From JBKHHU01 sp046539045 (lineage in GTDB: Bacteria; Planctomycetota; Phycisphaerae; SM23-33), in assembly GCA_046539045.1 (NCBI GenBank), contig JBKHHU010000039.1:1-21876 (forward strand): 21,876 nt of DNA, written 5' to 3'. Below the pieces are notes generated by a model. That model had not been told where the DNA came from. It was given only the letters and a program-made list of their open reading frames with translations, and ran no database searches. The position numbers and the translations under genes were made by a program. Every line of letters begins with the position of its first letter. The first letter of the stretch is position 1. Below are positions 1-7,171 of this stretch, in pieces.

Positions 1-8
1 AACATTCC

Positions 9-419
9 TCACTCGTTGTCCCTCTTTTGTGCTGCGGACGGACGACCCGCACTGCCAAACGCCTCGGATACGGTGGCCGATTTCAGCAGGGGGTTGGTCG
101 AGTGCGTCTGGAGATAGATGTCGGACTCGACCTGCCTGGAATCGTAATCGATGATGTCGTTCATGCTCACGAAATCGCCGCAGAGGGCCTCCGGGCGGGG
201 CAGAATGCGGACCTTCTCGAACAGCCGGTCGGCCTCGGTGGCGATTTCCTCGCTGTCGGTATCCACGAGGATCTGGTCGATAGCGTAGGTCTTCTCAAGC
301 GTCTCGAGGATCCAGTGGAACAGCGGTTTGCCCGCAAACGTGCGGATGTTCTTGTTCGGCACCCGCTCGCTATGAGCTTTCATGGGAACCATCGCGACCA
401 CGTGCTGATTGTGGATCAT
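9..419 (-). CDS. CMP-sugar (CMP-NeuAc-type) cytidylyltransferase, C-terminally truncated
   Basis: This is a nucleotidyltransferase of the CMP-N-acetylneuraminate synthetase family, which activates an acidic sugar with CTP for addition to surface glycans or flagellin. The N-terminal CTP-binding loop is clear (residues 11-33, VPMK..SERVPNKN...GKPL), followed by DTDSEEI at 53-59 and QTHSTNPLL at 104-112. The start at 419 is chosen over an in-frame upstream ATG because CGGAGG lies 8 bases before it. Only 136 residues are present against roughly 225-235 in the family. Homology fades after ...TVSEAF, and about 16 unrelated-looking residues lead to a stop, so the C-terminal half with its substrate and dimer contacts is missing. 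It lies downstream of DUF115-like and polysaccharide-export remnants on the same strand, consistent with a glycosylation cluster. Exact sugar specificity (NeuAc, legionaminate or pseudaminate) cannot be told. Confidence 0.75.
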   Translation of the reverse strand: MIHNQHVVAMVPMKAHSERVPNKNIRTFAGKPLFHWILETLEKTYAIDQILVDTDSEEIATEADRLFEKVRILPRPEALCGDFVSMNDIIDYDSRQVESDIYLQTHSTNPLLKSATVSEAFGSAGRPSAAQKRDNE

Positions 420-764
420 GCGTTCAACCTCCGTTAGACACCGGGGCGTCTGACTCGCGCAGCAGATCACAGGGTGCGCGGAACGGGCGCATCAGGAACT
501 GAGCCGGCTGAGCAAACCTGGTTGCGGAACTGAAAAAACAGAAACGATTGCGTCTCAACCTCGATCGCGGCAAGCAGCCAGAACAAAGAAGTGTCACCGC
601 GACTCAGGTAAAGTATAGCCCCTTGCTCGGTCTTCTCCCGCCGGGAAGATGGGGTATGTCTCGCTCACCCCTTCATCGACGAAAGATGCAGCGATATTTT
701 GGTACCCGCCCGGGTCGGTGCGACAGTTGGTCGGTCAGAAACGTGCAGCGTGGAAGGGTTCGGG
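420..764. other. 345-bp stretch without a recognisable gene
   Basis: This gap lies between the DUF115-like remnant and the CMP-sugar synthetase, both on the minus strand. No protein with family resemblance is visible in any frame. On the minus strand there is a TATACT (617 to 612) that could be a -10 box, but no -35 box stands at the right distance. An imperfect hairpin (TCTTCtCCCG / CCGGGAAGA, about 630-649) is present without a T run. The only strong signal is the ribosome-binding site for the CMP-sugar synthetase just above 420. Confidence 0.5.
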
Positions 765-1363
765 TCACCGGGTGCGGCTGAGGCCGGCGTCGTTGTCCTC
801 ATTGCGGAAGACACCCTGAAAGTCCACGCGTGGGTATACCTCCAACCTGCCGCCCAGGCCCGCGTTGTAGATCCTGCTTCCGTCGTGGACGATCTCTTTG
901 CCCGCGCGCTCGAGACAACGGATCATGCGATCCACCTCGGGATCGTGGTACCGCCGGCCCGGACCGAAATAGTCCGGATGAAAGTGATTCACATCCGCCT
1001 GCTCGGAGGTGATCCGCTTGCCGGCGCCGTCGGGGACATCGTAGCTCATGTCCATGCCGATGACGTAAATCGGGTCGCAGCCGGTCCAGTGGGCGTACTG
1101 GAGCATGAGGTAACTTACCGTTCCGCCCCAGAAGGCGTAGAGATCGCAGCGTCGCGAGAAGCGCGGGAATCCCGGTGGCTCGCCGCGCAGAAAATGTACG
1201 TAGGCGGTATCCTCGTCTCGGTGCAACCATTGCGACCGGTCGCGGGGGAAGATTTTCGTCATCCCTTTCAGGGCGCTGACCTCCTCGCCATTGTCCTCCG
1301 CCACAAGGCTGTCTTCGAGGAAATAGTAGGGGTCGATGATCCATTGGGCACCTTCGGCATCTA
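765..1363 (-). pseudogene. C-terminal part of a DUF115/MptE-like protein, missing its start
   Basis: The readable protein resembles the C-terminal half of the DUF115 family (6-hydroxymethylpterin pyrophosphokinase MptE-like; often annotated as motility-associated or Maf-type glycosyltransferase proteins), which occurs in flagellin and surface glycosylation clusters. Typical features are FWGGTVSYLMLQYA, then GCDPIYVIGMDMSY, then a HPDYFGPG segment. The frame stays open upstream of the first ATG (1304) and reads VDAEGAQWIIDPYYFLEDS back to about 1363, so the true N-terminus is absent rather than mis-called. At that point the sequence becomes an ABC-2 permease in another frame. The stop at 765 looks natural. 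No ribosome-binding site or start fits the fragment, so I treat it as a gene remnant. Family assignment is moderately confident; function is inferred from family context only. Confidence 0.6.
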
Positions 1364-1744
1364 CAGGTAGACGGTGAAAGTTCGCAGGGGTCTGTTCATG
1401 AGCGTGCTGAAGACCACCGCCAGCACGGACATCATGAGAATCGGATTCAGCAGTGTCCAGAGAAAGCCCAGCACGCTCCGCTGATAACGCACCTTGAGAT
1501 TACTGCGGACCATGTAGCCTAACGCGCTGCGATAGTCGTAGATCTCCCGCGCATCGTTGGCCATCAGCTTCAGCCACGACCCGGGACGCCGCGCGATGGT
1601 CGGACCGGACATGATGTCCGCGTCCACGACGCGGCGCACCATGTTCTGTGACTGCTGAGCATTTTCCGTCGGCTTGAGCATGCCTGGGAAATCCACTGAG
1701 CGGTGGTTGGTATAAAGCGGCGGACATCCAACGCCCGCCGGCAT
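1361..1744 (-). pseudogene. N-terminal part of an ABC-2 polysaccharide-export permease (Wzm/TagG type)
   Basis: The last 80 residues match the start of O-antigen/teichoic-acid export permeases: a cytoplasmic lead, then DAREIYDYRSALGYMVRSNLK, then VRYQRSVLGFLWTLLNPILMM and the first membrane span, ending RTFTVYL. In intact members the chain goes on for about 150-200 further residues with five more membrane spans. Here a stop follows directly, and the bases overlapping the stop begin a DUF115-like protein in another frame. The start is uncertain: ATG at 1744 has a weak GAAGG upstream, while ATG at 1681 gives a more usual N-terminal length but has no ribosome-binding site. The gene follows the FAD oxidoreductase by about 80 bp. 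Its expected ATPase partner is not in the window. It cannot make a working transporter as it stands. Confidence 0.7.
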
Positions 1745-1825
1745 GTCGCAGACCTTCGCTGCAAAGCCCGCACAGCGGCAACAACAGCCTCCGGTCTGCC
1801 TCCGTTATATCATAGCGGTCATCTG

Positions 1826-2944
1826 TCAGATATTCTCGCCGTACAGCAGAGCGCGGGTGAATTTGGACACGATACGACGGTTTACGAACAGCAGCGGAAG
1901 CAGCATGTGAAGCGAAGTGTTCGGCGGGCGCAGGTAATCGGCCATCTGCTTGCGCCAGGCTTTCTTATAGCCCATGAGCGTGTCCTGCGGGTTGTCGGAC
2001 TTCAGCGCTTTTTCCATGGCATCCACCGCGAGGCCCATGGACAGCGCCCCAGGCATGAGCGTATGCCCGGTGATGCTGCCGACGAACCCGCCGGCAGTGC
2101 CTGCCAGAAGGCAACGTTTGGCGACGTGGGTTTCCAGTTCCAGCGCGACACCCGACGGCGGTCGCCAGACGGCACCCTTGGCTCGCCCGAGAGACAGATC
2201 GGTAGGCAGTCGGCCTGCTTCCTGCAATCCGGCCAGCATCTGCGAGAGTTCTTCGGCCCGGTTCCCCGAAGCTGCGGAGGAGGACACTACCCGAAGGTGC
2301 AATGCAGTCTCCGTAGCGAAAAACATTCCCAGTTCGCTGCGCTCGGGCATTTCCACCACGTTCAGCGAATTGCGGGCGTCCTTGCTGAGATCCTGTTCCT
2401 GGATCGGAATGTCCAACGCAGCGACGGTCAGCGAACTGCGGGGCACGGTGCGCATGGGGATCGCCAGTTCACCGATGACCGAATGCGGCTGACCCTCACA
2501 GGCGATGAGCATCTTCGCCCGCACTTGGGTGGTGCCGGTCAATTGCACGTGATCTTCTTCGAGTTTGATGGTCGGCGCCGTCTTGGTGTTTCGGATTTTG
2601 ACCCCCGCGTCCGTCGCTTCCTGCTTGAGCTGGGCGGTCAGGTCTTCCATGTTCAGCAGGTATCCTGCCGCTTTCCGGGCTTTGTAGAGTACGGTTTCAT
2701 CCCGGCCGCTGTTGTGGTAGACCACGCGTCGGAACTCCTTGGCCGAGGTGCCGCGGATGAGCCCTCCGGGCATGCCTTCCTGCTTGAAGAACTGCGGCGG
2801 AACCCATTCCGATATCGGCGGGTCGGTCGATTCGGACGGGGGATTGAGAACGGCAACGCTAAGGCCTTTTTTCGCAGCCAGGCTCGCTCCGGCCAGCCCG
2901 ACCGGGCCTGCACCGAGAATCGCGATATCGTAGGTAGTGCTCAT
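1826..2944 (-). CDS. FAD-dependent oxidoreductase, geranylgeranyl-reductase-like
   Basis: This 372-residue flavoprotein has the p-hydroxybenzoate-hydroxylase fold signature. A Rossmann GAGPVG (11-16) opens the chain, a MLIACEG..S segment (145-155) corresponds to the GADG motif, and AGTAGGFVGSITGHTLMPGALSMG (281-304) corresponds to the second FAD motif (usually GDA.GFv.P..G.G). Two usual acidic residues are changed: the residue at the end of strand 2 is Asn34 and the Asp of the second motif is Thr283, so FAD contacts may be unusual. Members reduce isoprenoid double bonds or hydroxylate aromatic or quinone substrates; the substrate here is unknown. A positively charged, hydrophobic C-terminal tail (LHMLLPLLFVNRR) may bind membrane. 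It follows the ACT-like gene by 33 bp on the same strand, suggesting co-transcription. No clear Shine-Dalgarno sequence precedes the ATG. Confidence 0.75.
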   Translation of the reverse strand: MSTTYDIAILGAGPVGLAGASLAAKKGLSVAVLNPPSESTDPPISEWVPPQFFKQEGMPGGLIRGTSAKEFRRVVYHNSGRDETVLYKARKAAGYLLNMEDLTAQLKQEATDAGVKIRNTKTAPTIKLEEDHVQLTGTTQVRAKMLIACEGQPHSVIGELAIPMRTVPRSSLTVAALDIPIQEQDLSKDARNSLNVVEMPERSELGMFFATETALHLRVVSSSAASGNRAEELSQMLAGLQEAGRLPTDLSLGRAKGAVWRPPSGVALELETHVAKRCLLAGTAGGFVGSITGHTLMPGALSMGLAVDAMEKALKSDNPQDTLMGYKKAWRKQMADYLRPPNTSLHMLLPLLFVNRRIVSKFTRALLYGENI

Positions 2945-2977
2945 GGCCGAATACGGTAACCGTCACGCCTGCCGTAA

Positions 2978-3478
2978 TCAAGACGCATCCGGCCGACCGC
3001 ACTCATTCCCGCTCCCGCGGTCTTCCAGTCCGATGAGGTTGAACCCGTGGTCGATCAGGATATCCTCTGCCAGGAATGGATCGCTCACCTGAAATGCAAT
3101 GATCGGCGAGAGATGGCTCCGGGCGGCCATGGGATAGGCTGTCAAAACGGAGATTTCTGCACCCAGCAGCAGCCGCAACACTTCCGTATGGCTCTCTTGA
3201 GAAGGGGTCTCCACCAGCAGCATGATCGCCTCGGTAAACGGCTGGTTCCGGGCAGTGAGTTTCTCGCGTGCTTTGCCCGGGTCGGCGAAGACGATCCGTA
3301 CCAGTCCCCAATCATCGTGATCCTGGACGAAAAACCCGACGACCTCCAACTCTTCCCGGTCCAGAAAGTCGAACAGGGACTTGAGTTGCCCCAGCCAGCC
3401 CGAAAGGAACAGCGAGAACTGTCGGGCGTGCGGTTCCTCGTACCCGCGAGCAGTCTGATTCTCTTGTGAGTTACTCAT
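2978..3478 (-). CDS. ACT-domain-like small protein
   Basis: The 166-residue soluble product looks like two ACT-like (beta-alpha-beta-beta-alpha-beta) units in tandem: a first around 18-95 (ARQFSLFLSGWLGQLKSL... and ...VVGFFVQDHDDWGLVRIVFADP) and a second around 105-155 (EISVLTAYPMA... IIAFQVSDPFLAEDILIDHGF). ACT units usually bind amino acids or other small ligands and regulate enzymes or sense metabolites; no catalytic motif is visible, so a regulatory role is the likeliest reading. The ATG at 3478 is preferred over a TTG two codons upstream. There is no ribosome-binding site, but a perfect TATAAT sits 5 bases before the ATG, which suggests a leaderless mRNA. The FAD oxidoreductase follows after 33 bp. 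The gene is divergent from the PEGA lipoprotein. The tandem-ACT call rests on pattern and not on a close match. Confidence 0.6.
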   Translation of the reverse strand: MSNSQENQTARGYEEPHARQFSLFLSGWLGQLKSLFDFLDREELEVVGFFVQDHDDWGLVRIVFADPGKAREKLTARNQPFTEAIMLLVETPSQESHTEVLRLLLGAEISVLTAYPMAARSHLSPIIAFQVSDPFLAEDILIDHGFNLIGLEDRGSGNECGRPDAS

Positions 3479-3483
3479 GCGCA

Positions 3484-3489
3484 ATTATA
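3484..3489 (-). promoter_or_regulatory. -10 box for a possibly leaderless ACT-like gene
   Basis: TATAAT reads on the minus strand from 3489 to 3484. The ATG begins at 3478, so a normal start point about 6 bases past the -10 box would fall on the A of the start codon. No Shine-Dalgarno sequence is present, which fits a leaderless message. No convincing -35 box is seen at 16-18 bases. Confidence 0.4.
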
Positions 3490-3591
3490 TGAGCGGAAAG
3501 CGCACCTGCGGGGATTGTCGTACGCCGGACACCTGCGCGGGCGCGATTTTCTGCTTGTAGACCATGCTCTGGTCGGGTAAGAATCGCCTCC

Positions 3592-3993
3592 ATGAGAACA
3601 TGCACAATGATCCTGTCGGTACTGGTTCTGGTGATCCTCTGCGGATGCATCGAGCGGGAAATGACCATCCATTCCGAACCGGAAGGGGCGCTGGTGTACG
3701 TCTCCAACGAGCCGGTCGGACGGACCCCCGTCACCGTCCCGTTCATCTGGTACGGAGACTACGACATCATGCTCCGCAAGGACGGGTACGAAACGCTCAA
3801 AACCCACGCGGAGATCAACGCTCCGTATCACCAGTACCCGCCGCTGGACTTCTTCGTCGAAATCGCCCCCTGGACCGTCACCGACAAACGCTACCTCAAG
3901 TTCGACATGTCCGAGCAGCAGCAGGTCAGCGACGCCGAACTCATCGAGCGGGCACGGGGAATGCGGGAACGCAACGAACAGCCGGTGGAGTAG
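3592..3993 (+). CDS. PEGA-domain lipoprotein
   Basis: The 133-residue product begins with a lipoprotein signal peptide: a short basic start, a hydrophobic core and the lipobox LCGC with the acylated cysteine at 19. Residues about 25-70 form a PEGA domain (SEPEGALVYVSNEPVGRTPVTV then DYDIMLRKDGYETL), a small beta-sandwich common in surface and cell-envelope proteins of planctomycetes and related bacteria. A charged helical tail with RARGMRERNEQP follows. The protein is probably anchored in the outer membrane or periplasm with a binding or structural role. It stands alone, divergent from the ACT-like gene and ended by a strong hairpin. The ATG lacks a good ribosome-binding site; TTGTAG-17-TAAGAA (3555-3583) could be a promoter starting just before the ATG, but the match is poor. 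Confidence 0.8.
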   Translation: MRTCTMILSVLVLVILCGCIEREMTIHSEPEGALVYVSNEPVGRTPVTVPFIWYGDYDIMLRKDGYETLKTHAEINAPYHQYPPLDFFVEIAPWTVTDKRYLKFDMSEQQQVSDAELIERARGMRERNEQPVE

Positions 3994-4031
3994 CCTTAGC
4001 ATCCACCCGCGAAGAACCTGGAACACAAAAC

Positions 4032-4074
4032 AAAGACGCGACCGATTCTCAGCGAACGGTCGCGTCTTTCTCAT
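4032..4074. terminator. Bidirectional intrinsic terminator between convergent genes
   Basis: A perfect 13-bp inverted repeat (AAAGACGCGACCG at 4032-4044 and CGGTCGCGTCTTT at 4057-4069) encloses a 12-base loop. On the plus strand it ends in TTT and continues CTCATT, 36 bp after the PEGA lipoprotein stop. On the minus strand the stem is followed by a T-rich stretch (TTTGTTTTGTG), 40 bp after the stop of the membrane-anchored protein. It should therefore end transcription from both sides. Confidence 0.85.
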
Positions 4075-4113
4075 TGTGCCTGAAACGGATTGGTCGGGCA
4101 GCGGGATGTATTC

Positions 4114-5055
4114 TCAGTCGTTCCCGACGGGTTGGGTGCCGGTGGTTGGTTGAGTGTCCGGGACTTCGCGAACCACGGGCAGGTTTTCCTGGTCCTGGAC
4201 GCTTTGGACGATCAGGAGCGGTGAGGGGGCCTGGAATGTCTGCAGGATGAGGTCTTCGTCCACCGTCTTCCAGACCATATCGCCGACACGTCCGGCGATT
4301 GGGCGGTCTTGCCGGAAGAAAACGTGTGCTGTGGATTCACGCCCGTCCGGGAATCTTCGGACCGTCTGCACCGCAGCCTGCGGGTCGGCGATGGGGGCGT
4401 CCTCGGTATCGGCAGGGGATACGCGCAGGTTGATCAACGGCAACTGCCCGCCGGGAGAGGGGAAATTGGTGTGTTCGGACTGGAACACCGCCTCGGTATC
4501 CCGCTGCACCGCTTTCCAGTAGGCGATGCCGACCAGCGGGTCCGGCAGGTAGTTGTCCGGTACGGTGCCGGTGGCACGGTAAATTTTGCCGGAAAGCTGA
4601 TGCTGAATCACCAGCTTGCCTTCGGTCATGACGACGCTCATGTTCTCATTGGGGTTCGGTACACCGGCCAAGGCGAAGGAATTATGCTCCAGAAGAAGCG
4701 ATTCCCCGGCCTTGTCCATTTTCCAGTGCAGCGAAAACCCCCACCGTCTGGCCGTGTACAGTACGATCGTGTAGCCTTCGTAGCCGGATTCGGTGGGCCC
4801 GAACACATCGTATGCCCAGCCGGCCGGTTTGCCCCGGCTGGTCAGGATTGTCCATTCGGTTCGGGTCTTGCCGTAGGCCTCCCGCAGATCGGCGGGAGCA
4901 ATGGAGGCCATGATATCCGCCCCCTCGGCCGTTCCGGCGCCGCGCGTGACGGTCAGCGTCCAGGCCCCCAGCAGCGCCAGAACCAGCAGCACTGCCAGGA
5001 ACACGGTCATCATGACCTTGCGTTTTTTCTTGTCTGGCGAACCTGTTGCGAACAT
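4114..5055 (-). CDS. Membrane-anchored protein of unknown function
   Basis: I do not recognise a family. The 313-residue product starting at ATG 5055 has a short lysine-rich cytoplasmic lead (KKKRK, 9-13), one strong hydrophobic span (about 15-36) and a large domain facing the periplasm. That domain holds a run of beta-strand-like segments (TEWTILTSRGKPAGWAYDVF, GYTIVLYTARRWGFSLHW), mentions of MVVMTEGKLVIQHQ-type strands, and a proline- and threonine-rich tail. The start at 5055 is chosen because the longer in-frame version adds residues that look non-coding and the membrane span then sits at the N-terminus. No ribosome-binding site is evident. It converges on the PEGA lipoprotein and diverges from lnt, so it is probably its own transcription unit. 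An envelope role is likely from topology alone. Confidence 0.6.
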   Translation of the reverse strand: MFATGSPDKKKRKVMMTVFLAVLLVLALLGAWTLTVTRGAGTAEGADIMASIAPADLREAYGKTRTEWTILTSRGKPAGWAYDVFGPTESGYEGYTIVLYTARRWGFSLHWKMDKAGESLLLEHNSFALAGVPNPNENMSVVMTEGKLVIQHQLSGKIYRATGTVPDNYLPDPLVGIAYWKAVQRDTEAVFQSEHTNFPSPGGQLPLINLRVSPADTEDAPIADPQAAVQTVRRFPDGRESTAHVFFRQDRPIAGRVGDMVWKTVDEDLILQTFQAPSPLLIVQSVQDQENLPVVREVPDTQPTTGTQPVGND

Positions 5056-5167
5056 GGGCAGTATGTTACTTCCAGACGCGGGCGAATGTAAAGCTCTGCG
5101 CGACAACCGGTGACAATTTGCCTCTCCGGGCCCGCCGTCGGATCCCAACGGCTCCCGGAATGACTGT

Positions 5168-5196
5168 GCGGCTGGATGTTCTTGATGTCCAGCCGC
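5168..5196 (+). repeat. Hairpin in the lnt leader region
   Basis: A perfect 9-bp inverted repeat (GCGGCTGGA at 5168-5176 and TCCAGCCGC at 5188-5196) with an 11-base loop lies about 70 bases before the lnt start, in the divergent gap 5056-5263. There is no T run on either strand, so it is not an ordinary terminator. It could be a leader structure or an operator; nothing else distinguishes these. Confidence 0.35.
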
Positions 5197-5263
5197 CGAT
5201 GGGGCAGAATGGCGTCCGCGAATCTTTCTGCATCCGCAGTGGCAGCTACAGGAGCAATTTCAG

Positions 5264-7171
5264 TTGGCAAAAAAGCGACGCCCGTCGAGAAAAACACAGC
5301 CATCCCGTCGTCCCGGCAAGCCGACTGAGCCGAAGGCGACTCCCCAGCCGGTGCTGCCGATATGGCACCCTTCGCGGATAGTTGGGATGATCCTCTGGTG
5401 CGGGTTGTCCATTGTGCTTCTCACGCTGTCGTTCCCGCCGTTCGATCAGTTCTACCTGGCGTATGTGGCCCTGGCGCCGCTGGTTGCTGCGATGGTGATG
5501 GCCAAAACCCGTCGGCGGGCGCTTGTGGGTGCCTACCTGACAGGCCTGGTTTTCTGGGCGCTGAACCTCTACTGGCTGACCTGGATTACGCTCGTCGGGT
5601 ACATTCCGCTGGTGCTCGTGGCGGGCCTTTTCTGGTTGATCGCGTGCTGGCTGATCCGCGCGGCGTTCCGCCTGAGAGTGCCGGTCTGGATCTCGCTTCC
5701 GCTGGTGTGGATCGCGGGGGAATACGTGCGGGCGTATATGCTCAGCGGGTTCCCGTGGTTCTTCCTGGCCCACAGCCAATACGAGCAGACGCTGCTGATC
5801 CAGATCGCCGACGTGGCAGGGCAGTACGGGGTCAGTTTTTTCGTCGCGATGGTAAACGGGGTGGTTTTCAGTCTCCTGTATGCAGGTCTGACGCGGGAAG
5901 GGCCTGTCGTCGCCCGGCTGAGGAGCAAAGCGAACGCTATGGGCACGGCCGTCACGGCAGGACTGCTGGTGGGGATTATTGCCTACGGTCTATTCCGCAC
6001 GCGCCAGGAAACGACGCGTCCGGGCCCGGTGGTGGGGATTGTTCAGGCGTTTCATCCGATTGCCTTGGGGCCGTCGGACCACAAATACAACGTGTTCGAG
6101 TGGCATCTGGAACTCTCCCGGCGGTTTGTGGGGAAGGACGTCGATCTGGTGATCTGGCCGGAAACCATGCTCCCTGCCGGCATGAACAGACAATTCCTCA
6201 CCGCAGATTTTCATCGGATGGAACCGAAGGAACTGCGCTTGGTCGGCTTTTTCTTCTTCGGTCCGGTGGTGTGGTCTGAGGGTATTCCGGACCAGGAGAT
6301 TGCCGGACGGCTGGAAGCCTATGTGGCGAAGCTGCTCCGGCCGAAGGCTGAAACGCTTGCCGAGCATACGCGGGAAGGCGGTTTCGTACTCCTTGCCGGC
6401 GGTACGAGCTTCTACAAAGATCCGGATCCTCTCGGCCCGAGGCACCAGTGGGTGATGCAGAACAGCGCCCTGTCCTACGCGGGTGACTGGAAGAGCAGGC
6501 AGCACTACTCCAAGCAGCACCTCGTGCCGTTCAGCGAGTCCGTGCCGTTCCGTCGCAGTTGGCCTTGGCTACACAAGAAGTTGCGATGGTTCGTCCCGGA
6601 GGAGATGCCGCAACTGGTTGCCGGTCTGGAAACGCGTGAGTTCACCGTCTCCCGCGGGCAGGAGCGGTTTTCACTGGTTGCGCCGATCTGCTATGAAGGC
6701 GTGTTCGCCCGCGTCTGTCGCGACATGGTCTACCGCAATGGCGGGAAAGCCGATGTGCTGGTGAATATGTCCAACGACGGCTGGTTCGTCCCGCAGTTTG
6801 GCGATCCGCCTTACGGCAGGAGCACCGAGCACAGCCAGCACCTGTCAGCTTACGTGTTTCGCGCGATAGAAAACCGCGTGCCGGTGTTGCGGTCGGTGAA
6901 TACCGGTATCAGCGCATCGATTGATTCGGAAGGGCGGATCCTTTCGAGGATCGATTCCCGGCAGGGCACGCTCCTGCTGGACGGACAAAGGGACAAAGAA
7001 GGGAAACTTCTTGTTGATCACGCTCCCAAAGTGCTTGTGGACAGCAGGCGGAGTCTGTACAGTGTGCTCGGCGATGTGTTCGCCCAAGTCGTTAGCCTCG
7101 CAGCACTGGCGCTTGCGGTCGTAGTGGCATGGAAGGCCCGGATCTCAAGGAAAGAGAAGGACAGCAAGTGA
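5264..7171 (+). CDS. lnt: Apolipoprotein N-acyltransferase
   Basis: Lnt adds the third acyl chain to the N-terminal cysteine of lipoproteins in the inner membrane. The N-terminal part has a basic, proline-rich lead (1-30), then a series of membrane spans up to about residue 245, a periplasmic nitrilase-type domain, and a last span near 605-623. The catalytic Glu-Lys-Cys triad is visible: Glu300 in VIWPETMLPAG, Lys417 in YSKQHLVPF, and Cys476 in APICYEG; SNDGWF (503-508) is also conserved. At 635 residues it is longer than the roughly 510 of E. coli, through the N-terminal lead and an insertion between Glu300 and Lys417. The start is TTG at 5264, supported by AGGAG 9 bases before it. The next gene, a lipoprotein, overlaps its stop by one base. 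Confidence 0.93.
   Translation: MAKKRRPSRKTQPSRRPGKPTEPKATPQPVLPIWHPSRIVGMILWCGLSIVLLTLSFPPFDQFYLAYVALAPLVAAMVMAKTRRRALVGAYLTGLVFWALNLYWLTWITLVGYIPLVLVAGLFWLIACWLIRAAFRLRVPVWISLPLVWIAGEYVRAYMLSGFPWFFLAHSQYEQTLLIQIADVAGQYGVSFFVAMVNGVVFSLLYAGLTREGPVVARLRSKANAMGTAVTAGLLVGIIAYGLFRTRQETTRPGPVVGIVQAFHPIALGPSDHKYNVFEWHLELSRRFVGKDVDLVIWPETMLPAGMNRQFLTADFHRMEPKELRLVGFFFFGPVVWSEGIPDQEIAGRLEAYVAKLLRPKAETLAEHTREGGFVLLAGGTSFYKDPDPLGPRHQWVMQNSALSYAGDWKSRQHYSKQHLVPFSESVPFRRSWPWLHKKLRWFVPEEMPQLVAGLETREFTVSRGQERFSLVAPICYEGVFARVCRDMVYRNGGKADVLVNMSNDGWFVPQFGDPPYGRSTEHSQHLSAYVFRAIENRVPVLRSVNTGISASIDSEGRILSRIDSRQGTLLLDGQRDKEGKLLVDHAPKVLVDSRRSLYSVLGDVFAQVVSLAALALAVVVAWKARISRKEKDSK

Noticed and set aside
612..617. 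TATACT as a minus-strand promoter for the CMP-sugar synthetase
   Set aside because: No -35 sequence at 16-18 bases and about 190 bases from the start codon; too weak to call.
1804..1829. CTGACA and TATAAC as a promoter for the permease remnant
   Set aside because: The spacer is only 14 bases, too short for a sigma70 promoter.
1703..2959. 418-codon plus-strand frame antisense to the FAD oxidoreductase
   Set aside because: No recognisable domain, while the minus strand has the FAD-binding motifs in order.
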